NCBI GenBank assembly: GCA_017992055.1
Contig: JAGOPK010000006.1
Coordinates: 231,249-295,248, forward strand
Source: Burkholderiaceae bacterium
Lineage (GTDB): Bacteria > Pseudomonadota > Gammaproteobacteria > Burkholderiales > Burkholderiaceae_C
DNA: 64,000 nucleotides
Direction of reading: 5' to 3'
Position numbers and translations under genes: made by a program. The notes under the pieces are model-generated. The model was not told the origin of the DNA. It made no database searches and worked only from the letters and a program-made list of their open reading frames with translations. This document shows, in pieces, positions 34,371 through 41,897 of the stretch (within the stretch, counting starts at the first letter, position 1; each line of letters begins with the position of its first letter).

Positions 34371-34397
34371 TTTTCGGCGCCCGGTCGCAAAACATTA
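34371..34397 (-). promoter_or_regulatory. FliA (sigma-28) promoter of the chemotaxis operon
   Basis: On the minus strand TAATGTTT-N11-GCCGAAAA, against the E. coli sigma-28 consensus TAAAGTTT-N11-GCCGATAA: one mismatch in each box and exact spacing. The -10 ends 77 bases before the cheZ-like ATG. This is the closest match to the enteric consensus in the window. Confidence 0.8.
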
Positions 34398-34513
34398 GCG
34401 CGATCACGCTGGCCTTGGCGGGCCTATTCCACGACGCGCCCACGACGGGCCCACGGCCGGCCCGCGTCGGGCCCACGCCAGGCCCCCGCGCCAGGCTTTG
34501 CCATACTCCGTCC

Positions 34514-35683
34514 ATGCCTGCCGTCTCCCCCCGCCGAACGCTGCGCGTGCTGCATGTCGAGGACTCGCCCGACGACCACGACCTGGCCATGGCCCACCTG
34601 GCGCGCGCCGGCCACCGCCTGGACGCGCTGCGCGTGGACACCGAGGCCGGCTTTGCCGACGCGCTGGCCGAGCGCGGCCGCGACTGGGATGTGGTGCTGT
34701 CGGACTTCAAGCTGCCCGGCTTCACCGGCCTGCGTGCCCAGCAAATCCTCAAGGACAGCGGCCGCGACCTGCCGTTCATCCTGGTCTCGGGCGAGATCGG
34801 CGAGGACACGGCGGTGGCGGCGATGCGCAACGGCGCCAGCGACTACCTGCTGAAGAACAACCTGGCGCGGCTGGCGCCGGCGGTGGAACATGCCATCGAG
34901 GCCCACCAGGAGCGGCTGGCGCGGCGGCAGGCCGACCGCGAGCTGGCCGCCAGCCGCCAGCGCCTGCGCGAGCTGGCCCAGCACCTGCAGACCAGCATCG
35001 AGATGGAGCGCGCGGCCATCGCCCGCGAAATCCATGACGATGTGGGCGGCAGCCTGACGGCGATCAAGTTCGACCTGGCCTGGATCGCCCGCCATGTTGA
35101 TCTGCCCGAGGTGCAGCAGCGCGTGGCCACGGCGCTGGACACGGTGGCCCATGCGGTGGAGGCCAGCCAGCGCATCATGCTCAATCTGCGCCCCGCCATC
35201 CTGGAGCAGGGCTTGGTGCCGGCGCTGCACTGGATGGCCCAGCAGTTCGAGAAGCGCAATGCCATCGTTTGCCGCGTGCATGCGCCGGGCGAGGGCGGCG
35301 GCCTGGGCGTCGAGGGCGTCACGCTGCCGGCCGGCGTGCCCCTGGTGGCCTATCGCTTTGCCCAGGAGGCGCTGACCAATGTGGCCAAGCATGCCCAGGC
35401 CAGCCAGGTGGGCATCGACCTGGCGCTGTCGGGCGGCGTGCTGTCGCTGGAGGTGGCCGACAATGGCCGCGGCCTGACCCGGGCCGACCTGGCCAAGACG
35501 CGCAGCTTCGGCCTGCGCGGCCTGCAGGAGCGGGCCGGCACCGTGGGCGGCTGGGTCGACATCTCCAGCCCGCCTGGCGGCGGCACCGTGCTGATGCTGT
35601 CGGTGCCGCTGCCCGGTGCCGGCAGCGAGGCCGGCTTCGACCCCGATGACGAGGAGGACCCCACCGAGTGGGGCACGCCATGA
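34514..35683 (+). CDS. soluble receiver-histidine kinase (NarX/DegS-type kinase core)
   Basis: Cytoplasmic sensor kinase of 389 aa. Seen: N-terminal receiver (HVEDSPDD acidic cluster, LSDFKLPG phospho-acceptor, YLLKNN Lys loop), a short coiled helix, HisKA_3 dimerisation motif with phospho-His in REIHDDVGGSLTAIKFDL, and HATPase (QEALTNVAKHA N box, VADNGRGL, FGLRGLQERA). No transmembrane segment, so it is probably fed by another kinase through its receiver. It overlaps the LuxR-type regulator by 4 bases, its cognate partner. Acidic tail (DPDDEEDPTEW). Confidence 0.9.
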   Translation: MPAVSPRRTLRVLHVEDSPDDHDLAMAHLARAGHRLDALRVDTEAGFADALAERGRDWDVVLSDFKLPGFTGLRAQQILKDSGRDLPFILVSGEIGEDTAVAAMRNGASDYLLKNNLARLAPAVEHAIEAHQERLARRQADRELAASRQRLRELAQHLQTSIEMERAAIAREIHDDVGGSLTAIKFDLAWIARHVDLPEVQQRVATALDTVAHAVEASQRIMLNLRPAILEQGLVPALHWMAQQFEKRNAIVCRVHAPGEGGGLGVEGVTLPAGVPLVAYRFAQEALTNVAKHAQASQVGIDLALSGGVLSLEVADNGRGLTRADLAKTRSFGLRGLQERAGTVGGWVDISSPPGGGTVLMLSVPLPGAGSEAGFDPDDEEDPTEWGTP

Positions 35684-36342
35684 TCCGAGTGATTCTTTGC
35701 GACGACCATGCGCTGATCCGACGCGGCATCCGCGACACCCTGGCCGATGCGCCGGACATCGAGGTGCTGGGCGAGGCCGGTGACTATGGCGAGCTGCGCA
35801 CGCTGCTGCGCACGCTGAGCACGCGCAACGGCGGCACTGGCAGCGGCTGCGATGTGCTGGTGCTGGACATCAACCTGCCGGGCCGCAGCGGCCTGGACGT
35901 GATGCATGCGCTGAAGGACGAGGGTTCGACGGTCAAGGTGCTGGTGGTCAGCATGTACCCGGAAGACCAGTACGCCATCCGCTGCCTGCGCGCCGGCGCC
36001 TTTGGCTACGTCAACAAGGGCGGTGATCCGCAGGGCCTGGTGCAGGCCGTGCGCACCGTGGCCCAGGGCCGCAAGTACGTGACGCCCGAGATCGCCCAGA
36101 TGCTGGTGGAGAGCCTGACCACGCCGGTGGCCGAGCATGCCCACGACAAGCTCAGCGACCGCGAGCTGCAGACCCTGGTGATGATCGCCTCGGGCAAGCG
36201 CCTGGCCGACATCGCCGAGGAGCTGACACTGAGCCCCAAGACCGTCAGCGTCTACCGCGCGCGGGTGCTGGAGAAGCTGGCGCTGCAGAACAATGCCGAG
36301 CTGACGGTGTACGCGATCCGCAACGGGCTGGTGGGCGAGTGA
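35680..36342 (+). CDS. NarL/FixJ-family response regulator
   Basis: DNA-binding regulator of 220 aa paired with the upstream kinase. Seen: receiver with CDDHALIRRG, phospho-acceptor in VLDINLPGRSG, and NKGG at the Lys loop; C-terminal LuxR helix-turn-helix (LSDRELQTLVMIASGKRLADIAEELTLSPKTVSVYRARVLEKL, residues ~158-200). ATG 35680 overlaps the kinase stop (ATGA), and is chosen over GTG 35668. Located between the che operon and the fliL-R operon, so a role in motility or surface behaviour is plausible but unproven. Confidence 0.92.
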   Translation: MIRVILCDDHALIRRGIRDTLADAPDIEVLGEAGDYGELRTLLRTLSTRNGGTGSGCDVLVLDINLPGRSGLDVMHALKDEGSTVKVLVVSMYPEDQYAIRCLRAGAFGYVNKGGDPQGLVQAVRTVAQGRKYVTPEIAQMLVESLTTPVAEHAHDKLSDRELQTLVMIASGKRLADIAEELTLSPKTVSVYRARVLEKLALQNNAELTVYAIRNGLVGE

Positions 36343-36389
36343 GCGGCCGGCGGCGCTGACGGCGCGCCGGGCCGGCCATCGGTCGGTGC

Positions 36390-37229
36390 TCAGTCCGCCA
36401 GCTGCAGCGCCGGCCCGACCAGGTCACCGTGCACCGGCCCCTGGCCCGGCGCCACGGCGGGCAGGCCCAGGGCCCGGATCAGCGCCCCATGGCTGTCGGA
36501 CAGCTGCTGCAGGCCGTCGCCGGCGGTGGTGCCCAGGCCGTCCTCGCCGGCATCGGCCAGCGCACTGGCCAGGCGCAGCACGCCGCCCAGCGGATTGAAG
36601 GGCAGGGCGCCCAGCGGGTCGCCGGCGGTGTGCAGCGCATCGACCAGGGCCGTGGGCAGGCGCCAGCGCACCGCCAGCTCGGCGCTGACCTCGGCATGGC
36701 TGCAGCCCAGGTGCAGGCGTTCCAGCTCGAACACGCTGTCGGGCTCGCCCGACAAGGCCTCGATCAGCGCCAGCAGGCCCGGTTCGCGCACCAGCATCAG
36801 CAGCTGGCCGCTGCGCAGCAGCAGGCCGCCGGTGTCGGCCAGATCGCTGTCCAGGCCCAGGCGCTGCGCCAGCCAGCGCGCCTGGCCGGCCGTGGCCAGG
36901 TTCTGGCGCCAGAAGCGCAGCCGGTCAAAGCCCGGCGGCTGCGGAAACGCATCGGCCAGGCTGGCGCCCAGGGCCAGGCCGCGCAGCGGGCCCAGGCCGA
37001 TGCGCTGGGCCGCATCCTGCAATCGCAGCACACGTTGGCCACCGGCATGGCGGGCGCTGTTGGCCAGGCGCAGCAGGCGCGCGGCCAGCGCGGCGTCGCT
37101 GGCGATGATCTCGGCCAACTCGTCCAGCGACAAGTCCTCGCGGCCCAGGCTGGACAGCAGGCGCCGCGCCACCTCGGGCATGGCCGGCAGGCTCAGCGGC
37201 GGCTCGAAAAACAGGTCGACATGGGACAT
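36390..37229 (-). CDS. HDOD-domain protein
   Basis: A 279-aa signalling protein with one HDOD domain, an HD-related fold without metal-dependent phosphodiesterase activity. Seen: LSLPAMPEVARRLL at the start, DAALAARLLRLANSA, and RIGLGPLRGLALGASL, as in family members. It follows fliR by 33 bases and is the last gene of the fliL-R operon. ATG 37229 is chosen; a TTG at 37259 (3 bases after fliR) would add 10 residues. Neither has a clear Shine-Dalgarno, so coupling to fliR translation is likely. HDOD proteins influence motility and biofilm in other proteobacteria. Confidence 0.85.
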   Translation of the reverse strand: MSHVDLFFEPPLSLPAMPEVARRLLSSLGREDLSLDELAEIIASDAALAARLLRLANSARHAGGQRVLRLQDAAQRIGLGPLRGLALGASLADAFPQPPGFDRLRFWRQNLATAGQARWLAQRLGLDSDLADTGGLLLRSGQLLMLVREPGLLALIEALSGEPDSVFELERLHLGCSHAEVSAELAVRWRLPTALVDALHTAGDPLGALPFNPLGGVLRLASALADAGEDGLGTTAGDGLQQLSDSHGALIRALGLPAVAPGQGPVHGDLVGPALQLAD

Positions 37230-37262
37230 GGCTTGGGGCGGGCAGGGGGGGATCGACAAGGC

Positions 37263-38024
37263 CTACTGGAACGGCGCCAGCATGCGCTCGAAGGCCATCA
37301 TGAACGGCCGCTCCAGCATCGGCAAGGTCAGCAGCATGCCGGCCAGGCCCACCGACAGCGTGATCGGAAAGCCGATGGAAAAGATCGACAGCTGCGGCGC
37401 CACGCGCGAGATCACGCCCAGCACCAGGTTCACGAACAGCAGCATGCCCACCAGCGGCAAGGCGATCCACAGGCCCAGCGCAAACAGCTCGGCGCCCCAT
37501 TGCTGGGGCTGCAGCTGGCGCAGCAGGGCGAAGGGCTCGTCGCCGACGGCAAACACCTCGAAGCTCTTGACCAGGGCGCCGATCATCGCCAGGTGGCCGC
37601 CGATCAGCACGAACAGAAAGGACACGATGGTGCCCAGGAAGCGGGCGCTGGCCGTGCCCTGCGAGGCCGTCACCGGGTCGAAGAAGCCGGCGAAGTTCAG
37701 GCCCATCTGCAGGCCGATCAGCTCGCCGGCCAGCTCGACGCCGGCAAACACCACGCGCACCGAGAAGCCCATGGCCAGACCCACCAGCACCTGCTGGGCC
37801 ACGACCAGGAAGGCGGTGGGCGAGTCCAGCGCGATCACCGGCATGGCCGGCAGCGAGGGCTGGGCGGCGATGGCGATGAACAGCGCCAGGCCGGCCTTGA
37901 CGCGCACCGGCACCGAGCGCTGGCTGAACACCGGCAGCGTGGCCAGCAGGGCCAGCGCGCGCAGCAGCGGCCACAGCAGCGGCGTCAGCCAGGCCAGCAG
38001 CTGCTGCTCGGTGAAGCTGATCAT
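37263..38024 (-). CDS. fliR: flagellar export apparatus protein FliR
   Basis: Part of the FliPQR export gate; 253 aa, about six hydrophobic segments. Seen: start ISFTEQQLLAWLTPLLWPLLRALALL, then LVGLAMGFSVRVVFAGVELAGELIGLQMGLNFAGFFDP, the conserved FliR core, and the family's C-terminal IGFPITLSVGL. Starts one base after the fliQ stop. Confidence 0.96.
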   Translation of the reverse strand: MISFTEQQLLAWLTPLLWPLLRALALLATLPVFSQRSVPVRVKAGLALFIAIAAQPSLPAMPVIALDSPTAFLVVAQQVLVGLAMGFSVRVVFAGVELAGELIGLQMGLNFAGFFDPVTASQGTASARFLGTIVSFLFVLIGGHLAMIGALVKSFEVFAVGDEPFALLRQLQPQQWGAELFALGLWIALPLVGMLLFVNLVLGVISRVAPQLSIFSIGFPITLSVGLAGMLLTLPMLERPFMMAFERMLAPFQ

Positions 38025-38025
38025 C

Positions 38026-38295
38026 TCAGCCGATGGATGACGGAATGGCCAGCAGGGTGCGCTGGATGTACTCGACCAGCATGGTCAGCATCCAGGGCCC
38101 GGCAATGGCCAGCACGGCCACCGCGGCCACCACCTTGGGCACAAAGCTCAGCGTCTGCTCGTTGATCTGGGTGGCGGCCTGGAACACGCTGACCACCAGG
38201 CCGACCAGCAGCACGGTGAGCAGCAGCGGCGCCGACACCAGCAGCAGCATGTACAGGCCTTGCTGGCCCAGGTGGAAGGCTTGTTGCGAATCCAT
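38026..38295 (-). CDS. fliQ: flagellar export apparatus protein FliQ
   Basis: Small export-gate subunit, 89 aa, with two transmembrane hairpin helices: LYMLLLVSAPLLLTVLLVGLVVSVFQAATQINEQTLSF and VAAVAVLAIAGPWMLTML. The QAATQINEQTL loop is the family signature. Between fliP and fliR with 19- and 1-base gaps. Confidence 0.97.
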   Translation of the reverse strand: MDSQQAFHLGQQGLYMLLLVSAPLLLTVLLVGLVVSVFQAATQINEQTLSFVPKVVAAVAVLAIAGPWMLTMLVEYIQRTLLAIPSSIG

Positions 38296-38314
38296 GGTGG
38301 GTTGTCTTTGAAAG

Positions 38315-39097
38315 TCAGGTCGCGAAGCTGGCCGCAAGAGAGCCGAGCAAGAGGTTCCAGCCGTCGGCCAGCACAAACAGCATCAGCTTGAAGGGCAGGG
38401 CCACCAGCACCGGGCTCAGCATCATCATGCCCAGGCTCATCAGCACGCTGGCCACGATCATGTCGATGATCAGGAACGGGATGAAGATCAGAAAGCCGAT
38501 CTGGAAGGCGCTTTTCAGCTCGCTGGCCACAAAGGCCGGCACCAGCACGCTGAACGGCATGTCCTCGGGCTTGACCTGGGCGTCGACCTTGGCCATCTTG
38601 CGAAACAGCTGCATGTCGCTCTGCCGCGTCTGCTTGAGCATGAACTCGCGCATCGGCTTGGCGCCACGCTGCAGGGCCTCGGGAAAGTCGATCTGCTGCG
38701 CCGAGTAGGGCGCCCAGGCCTCGTTGTAGACGCGGTCCAGCGTCGGCGCCATGACGAAGAAGGTGAGGAACAGGCTCAGGCCCAGGATCACCTGGTTGGG
38801 CGGCGCGGCCGGCGTGCCGAGTGCCTGGCGCAGCAGCGACAGCACGATGACGATGCGGGTGAAGCCGGTCATCATCAGCAGCACCGCCGGCAAAAAGCCC
38901 AGGGCGGTGAAAAACAGCAGGGTCTGCACCGGCACCGAGTAGCTGGTGCCACCGGCCGAGCCCACCATCAGCGGCAGGCCGGGCGCCGACGATTGCGCTA
39001 AAGCCGCTACAGGCGCGGCCGATAACACCGACAAGCCCAGGATGCGGGCGGCGCGGCGCAGGCGGCGCCAGAAAACACACCGTGCATCAGCGCCCAT
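38315..39097 (-). CDS. fliP: flagellar export apparatus protein FliP
   Basis: Core of the export gate; 260 aa with cleavable signal sequence ([13 protein letters not shown]), then [40 protein letters not shown] and [47 protein letters not shown], the highly conserved FliP segments. ATG 39097 lies inside the fliO end (11-base overlap), which favours it over longer readings. Confidence 0.97.
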   Translation of the reverse strand: MGADARCVFWRRLRRAARILGLSVLSAAPVAALAQSSAPGLPLMVGSAGGTSYSVPVQTLLFFTALGFLPAVLLMMTGFTRIVIVLSLLRQALGTPAAPPNQVILGLSLFLTFFVMAPTLDRVYNEAWAPYSAQQIDFPEALQRGAKPMREFMLKQTRQSDMQLFRKMAKVDAQVKPEDMPFSVLVPAFVASELKSAFQIGFLIFIPFLIIDMIVASVLMSLGMMMLSPVLVALPFKLMLFVLADGWNLLLGSLAASFAT

Positions 39098-39473
39098 CAC
39101 CGCTCCCCGGCTTGCCCTGCTGAAAGCGGCCCAGCACCTGCGACAGGGACTGGGCAAACGGCGTGGCCGGCGCGGCGGCCGGCGTGGCATCGTGCTGCGG
39201 CGTCAGCGTGTGCAAGGTGTGGATGCCGGCCGGCGTGACGCCCAGCACCAGCCAGCGCCGCTCGTCGCCGCTGCCCACTTCCACCGTCACCAGGCGCTGG
39301 TTGGGCGCCAGCGCCAGGGCCGAGATCAGGCGCATTGCGCCGGCGCCGCCGGTGCCGCCGGCCACCCCGCCCAGGGCCGAGCCCATCGGGCTGCGCTTGA
39401 GCAGCCACAGCGCCAGCGGGATCAGGGCCAGCACCGCGACGAAGGCGGCTATGGACCCGAAGAGGGAGTTCAT
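39087..39473 (-). CDS. fliO: flagellar biosynthesis protein FliO
   Basis: Single-pass membrane chaperone that stabilises FliP during export-gate assembly; 128 aa. Seen: TM helix [18 protein letters not shown], then a small beta domain with [27 protein letters not shown], and a disordered tail. Recognised by this pattern and by its fixed place between fliN and fliP. Confidence 0.9.
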   Translation of the reverse strand: MNSLFGSIAAFVAVLALIPLALWLLKRSPMGSALGGVAGGTGGAGAMRLISALALAPNQRLVTVEVGSGDERRWLVLGVTPAGIHTLHTLTPQHDATPAAAPATPFAQSLSQVLGRFQQGKPGSGDGR

Positions 39474-39559
39474 GGGGTGCAGATCCTCGTGAGTTTGTCG
39501 GGCGTGACGGCGTCGAGGCCGGCATCACCTGGGGCGTGGCGGGGCCGCTCAGAAGCCGC

Positions 39560-40009
39560 TCAGAAGCGGCTCAGCCGGCGCATGCGCTCGCTGGGCGTGA
39601 CGATGTCGGTCAGGCGGATGCCGAACTTCTCGTTGACCACCACCACCTCGCCCTGGGCGATCAGATAACCGTTGACCAGCACGTCCATCGGCTCGCCGGC
39701 CAGCGTGTCCAGCTCGACCACCGAGCCCTGGGCCAGCTGCAGGATGTTCTTGATCGGGATGCGCGTGCGGCCCAGCTCCACGGTCAGCTGGACCGGGATG
39801 TCCAGGATCATGTTCAGGTCGTTGCCCGCGGCGCCTGCGGCCTGGCCCGGCATGGCCGGCGCGGCGGGGCTGCCGAAGTTGGCAAATGCCGGTGCGCTGA
39901 CAGTCTCGGCCACCGCGGTCTCGGCGGGCTTGGCCTCTTCCAGCGCGGCCGCCCATTCGGCGGCCATGCGGTCTTCTTCGGACATGCCGGCCATGTTGTC
40001 GTCACTCAT
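39560..40009 (-). CDS. fliN: flagellar switch protein FliN
   Basis: C-ring subunit, 149 aa: Ala/Glu-rich N-terminal extension, then the SpoA domain (LDIPVQLTVELGRTRIPIKNILQLAQGSVVELD, VNGYLIAQGEVVVVNEKFGIRLTDI). Starts 8 bases before the fliM stop. Forms the switch with FliM and FliG and docks the FliH-FliI export complex. Confidence 0.97.
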   Translation of the reverse strand: MSDDNMAGMSEEDRMAAEWAAALEEAKPAETAVAETVSAPAFANFGSPAAPAMPGQAAGAAGNDLNMILDIPVQLTVELGRTRIPIKNILQLAQGSVVELDTLAGEPMDVLVNGYLIAQGEVVVVNEKFGIRLTDIVTPSERMRRLSRF

Positions 40010-41006
40010 TGAAACCCCCCAGCCAGCTGCGGTCGTCCACGCTCAGCAGCTTGTCGATCTTGACGGCGTAGCGCCCATTGGTGGTGCCGTACAGGCAGTC
40101 GAACACCGGCACGCTGTCGATCTTGGCCTTGATCTTGGACAGCAGGTCCAGCTCGATGAAGTCGCCCGGCTTGAAGCTCAGCAGCTGGGCGATCGTGGCG
40201 TCGGCATTGGCCAGCTCCACGCACAGGTCCACCTCGGCGGCCTGGATCTCGTGGCGCAGCATCTTCACCCAGCGCTTGTCGGGATCGGCCACATCGCTCT
40301 GGATGGTGCTGTAGAGCACGTCGCGGATCGGCTCCAGCGTGGCATAGGGGATGCAGATGTGCACCGTGCCCACGGCCTCGCCGATCTCCAGCGTATAGGA
40401 GCTGGTGACGACGATCTCGCTGGCGGTGGCAATGGCCGCAAACTGCGGCTGCATCTCCGAGCGCTGGTATTCCAGCTCCACCGGGTAGATGCCGCGCCAG
40501 CTCTTGGCAAACTCTTCGCCGATGCAGTCGACCAGGCGGCGGATCACGCGCTGCTCGGTGGGCGAGAAGTCGCGGCCTTCGATGCGGGTGTGGAACTTGC
40601 CGACGCCGCCGTACAGCGCGTCGATCACCGCAAACACCAGCGACGGGTCGCAGATCACCAGGCCATGGCCGCGCAGCGGCTTGACCTGCACGATGTTGAA
40701 ATTGGTCGGCACCACGATCTCGCGCAGAAAGGCCGAGTACTTGGTGACCTTGATGCCGCTGATCGAGACCTCGGGGCTGCGCCGCATCAGCTTGAACAGG
40801 CCCAGGCGGATGTTGCGCGCAAAGCGCTCGGCCACCACCTCCATGGTGGGCATGCGCCCACGCACGATGCGTTCCTGGCTGGCCGGGTCGTAGTCGCGGA
40901 TGCCCTCGGACTTTTCTTCCTTGGGCGCGTCGAGCTTCTGGCTCTCGCCGGTGATGCCCTGCAACAGCGCATCGACCTCGTCCTGGGACAGGATCTGCTG
41001 GTTCAT
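40002..41006 (-). CDS. fliM: flagellar switch protein FliM
   Basis: C-ring protein binding CheY-P; 334 aa. The N-terminal peptide QQILSQDEVDALLQGI is the CheY-P-binding segment, followed by the middle CheC-like domain and a C-terminal SpoA domain (KAKIDSVPVFDCLYGTTNGRYAVKIDKLL). The CheY produced from 33.4-33.8 kb in this window is a likely ligand. Confidence 0.97.
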   Translation of the reverse strand: MNQQILSQDEVDALLQGITGESQKLDAPKEEKSEGIRDYDPASQERIVRGRMPTMEVVAERFARNIRLGLFKLMRRSPEVSISGIKVTKYSAFLREIVVPTNFNIVQVKPLRGHGLVICDPSLVFAVIDALYGGVGKFHTRIEGRDFSPTEQRVIRRLVDCIGEEFAKSWRGIYPVELEYQRSEMQPQFAAIATASEIVVTSSYTLEIGEAVGTVHICIPYATLEPIRDVLYSTIQSDVADPDKRWVKMLRHEIQAAEVDLCVELANADATIAQLLSFKPGDFIELDLLSKIKAKIDSVPVFDCLYGTTNGRYAVKIDKLLSVDDRSWLGGFNE

Positions 41007-41070
41007 GCCGGGTCTGGCGGTTTGGTGCGGTGGACGACGGGGTGGCTGGGGCGCTGCGACGGGCTGGCCG

Positions 41071-41703
41071 TCACTGCACGACGAAGGTCGAGAAGTGCAC
41101 CGCCAGCACCGGGAAGCTCTGCATCACCGGCTTCTTCTTCTTTTTCTTCTTCGGCGCCTCGCCGTCGGCGGCTTCGTCCTCGTCTTCTTCAAAGTCCACC
41201 GGATAGCCCAGCGGCTGCACCGAGGCCAGCAGGATCTGCCGCGCCAGCTTGTCCTTGCCTTCGCGGCTGAGCAGCTGCTCGGCGGTCTTGGCCGACAGCA
41301 CGATCAGGATGTTGCTGCGGATGGCCGGCATGTACTGCTTCATCTGGTCGCCGAACTTGGCGTCGTCGATCTCCAGCGTCACGCCCACCTGGGCATAGCG
41401 GTCGCTCTCGCGGTCGGCCAGGTTGACGGTGAACGGGTCCAGCGGCACGAACACCGGCGGGTTTTTCGGATCGCGCAGCTTGGGCGCCGGCGCATGCACG
41501 GCCTCGGCCTTGGGCTTGGACTTGGCCTCGGCATGGCCGCCGTCCTCGCCTTCCTCGCCGTCGGCATGCTTCTTCTTCAGCAGGAAGAAGGCGGCGCCGC
41601 CGCCGATCAGCACCAGCAGCAGCACGACGGCGATGATGATGATCAGCTTCTTCTTGCCTCCCGCAGCGGGGGCGGGAGCGGCTTCGGCGGTGGCGGCGGA
41701 CAT
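41071..41703 (-). CDS. fliL: flagellar basal-body protein FliL, with lysine tract
   Basis: Stator-associated membrane protein, 210 aa: one TM helix (LIIIIAVVLLLVLIGGGAAFFLL), a charged linker, and the periplasmic domain PVFVPLDPFTVNLAD onward. Odd: just before the conserved C-terminal segment (MQSFPVLAVHFSTFVVQ) is an insert of about 25 residues, acidic then a run of seven lysines. First gene of the fliL-R operon. A weak FliA-like pair lies 68-93 bases upstream. Confidence 0.92.
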   Translation of the reverse strand: MSAATAEAAPAPAAGGKKKLIIIIAVVLLLVLIGGGAAFFLLKKKHADGEEGEDGGHAEAKSKPKAEAVHAPAPKLRDPKNPPVFVPLDPFTVNLADRESDRYAQVGVTLEIDDAKFGDQMKQYMPAIRSNILIVLSAKTAEQLLSREGKDKLARQILLASVQPLGYPVDFEEDEDEAADGEAPKKKKKKKPVMQSFPVLAVHFSTFVVQ

Positions 41704-41770
41704 GCGTTCTCCAGGGTCGGCAGGCAGCTGACCAGGGGGCTCGCCACCCGGTCAGGCTTCTCGATCCATT

Positions 41771-41796
41771 ATTCGGACGCCAGGCGCCGACATTGA
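41771..41796 (-). promoter_or_regulatory. weak FliA-like promoter before fliL
   Basis: On the minus strand TCAAT-N14-TCCGAAT (41792-41796 and 41771-41777), a degraded form of the TCAAG/CCGATA pattern. AATAAT overlapping the -10 could equally be a sigma-70 element. Confidence 0.3.
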
Positions 41797-41800
41797 GGAG

Positions 41801-41823
41801 AAAAAGCCGGCGGAACACCGGCT
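41801..41823 (-). terminator. Rho-independent terminator after fliK
   Basis: Stem AGCCGG/CCGGCT with 7-nt loop, followed on the minus strand by TTTT(T), 75 bases past the fliK stop. It separates the fliF-K and fliL-R units. Confidence 0.75.
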
Positions 41824-41897
41824 GTCTCGCGCCCAGGCCCGCGTGGCGGGCCTGCAGGCAGGGTCAGGCCCGCTCCGGGGCCGGCCCGGGACGGGCT

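Noticed and set aside
36343-36389. Bidirectional terminator between the LuxR-type and HDOD genes
   Set aside because: GC-rich inverted sequence is present, but no T tract on either side; too weak to list.
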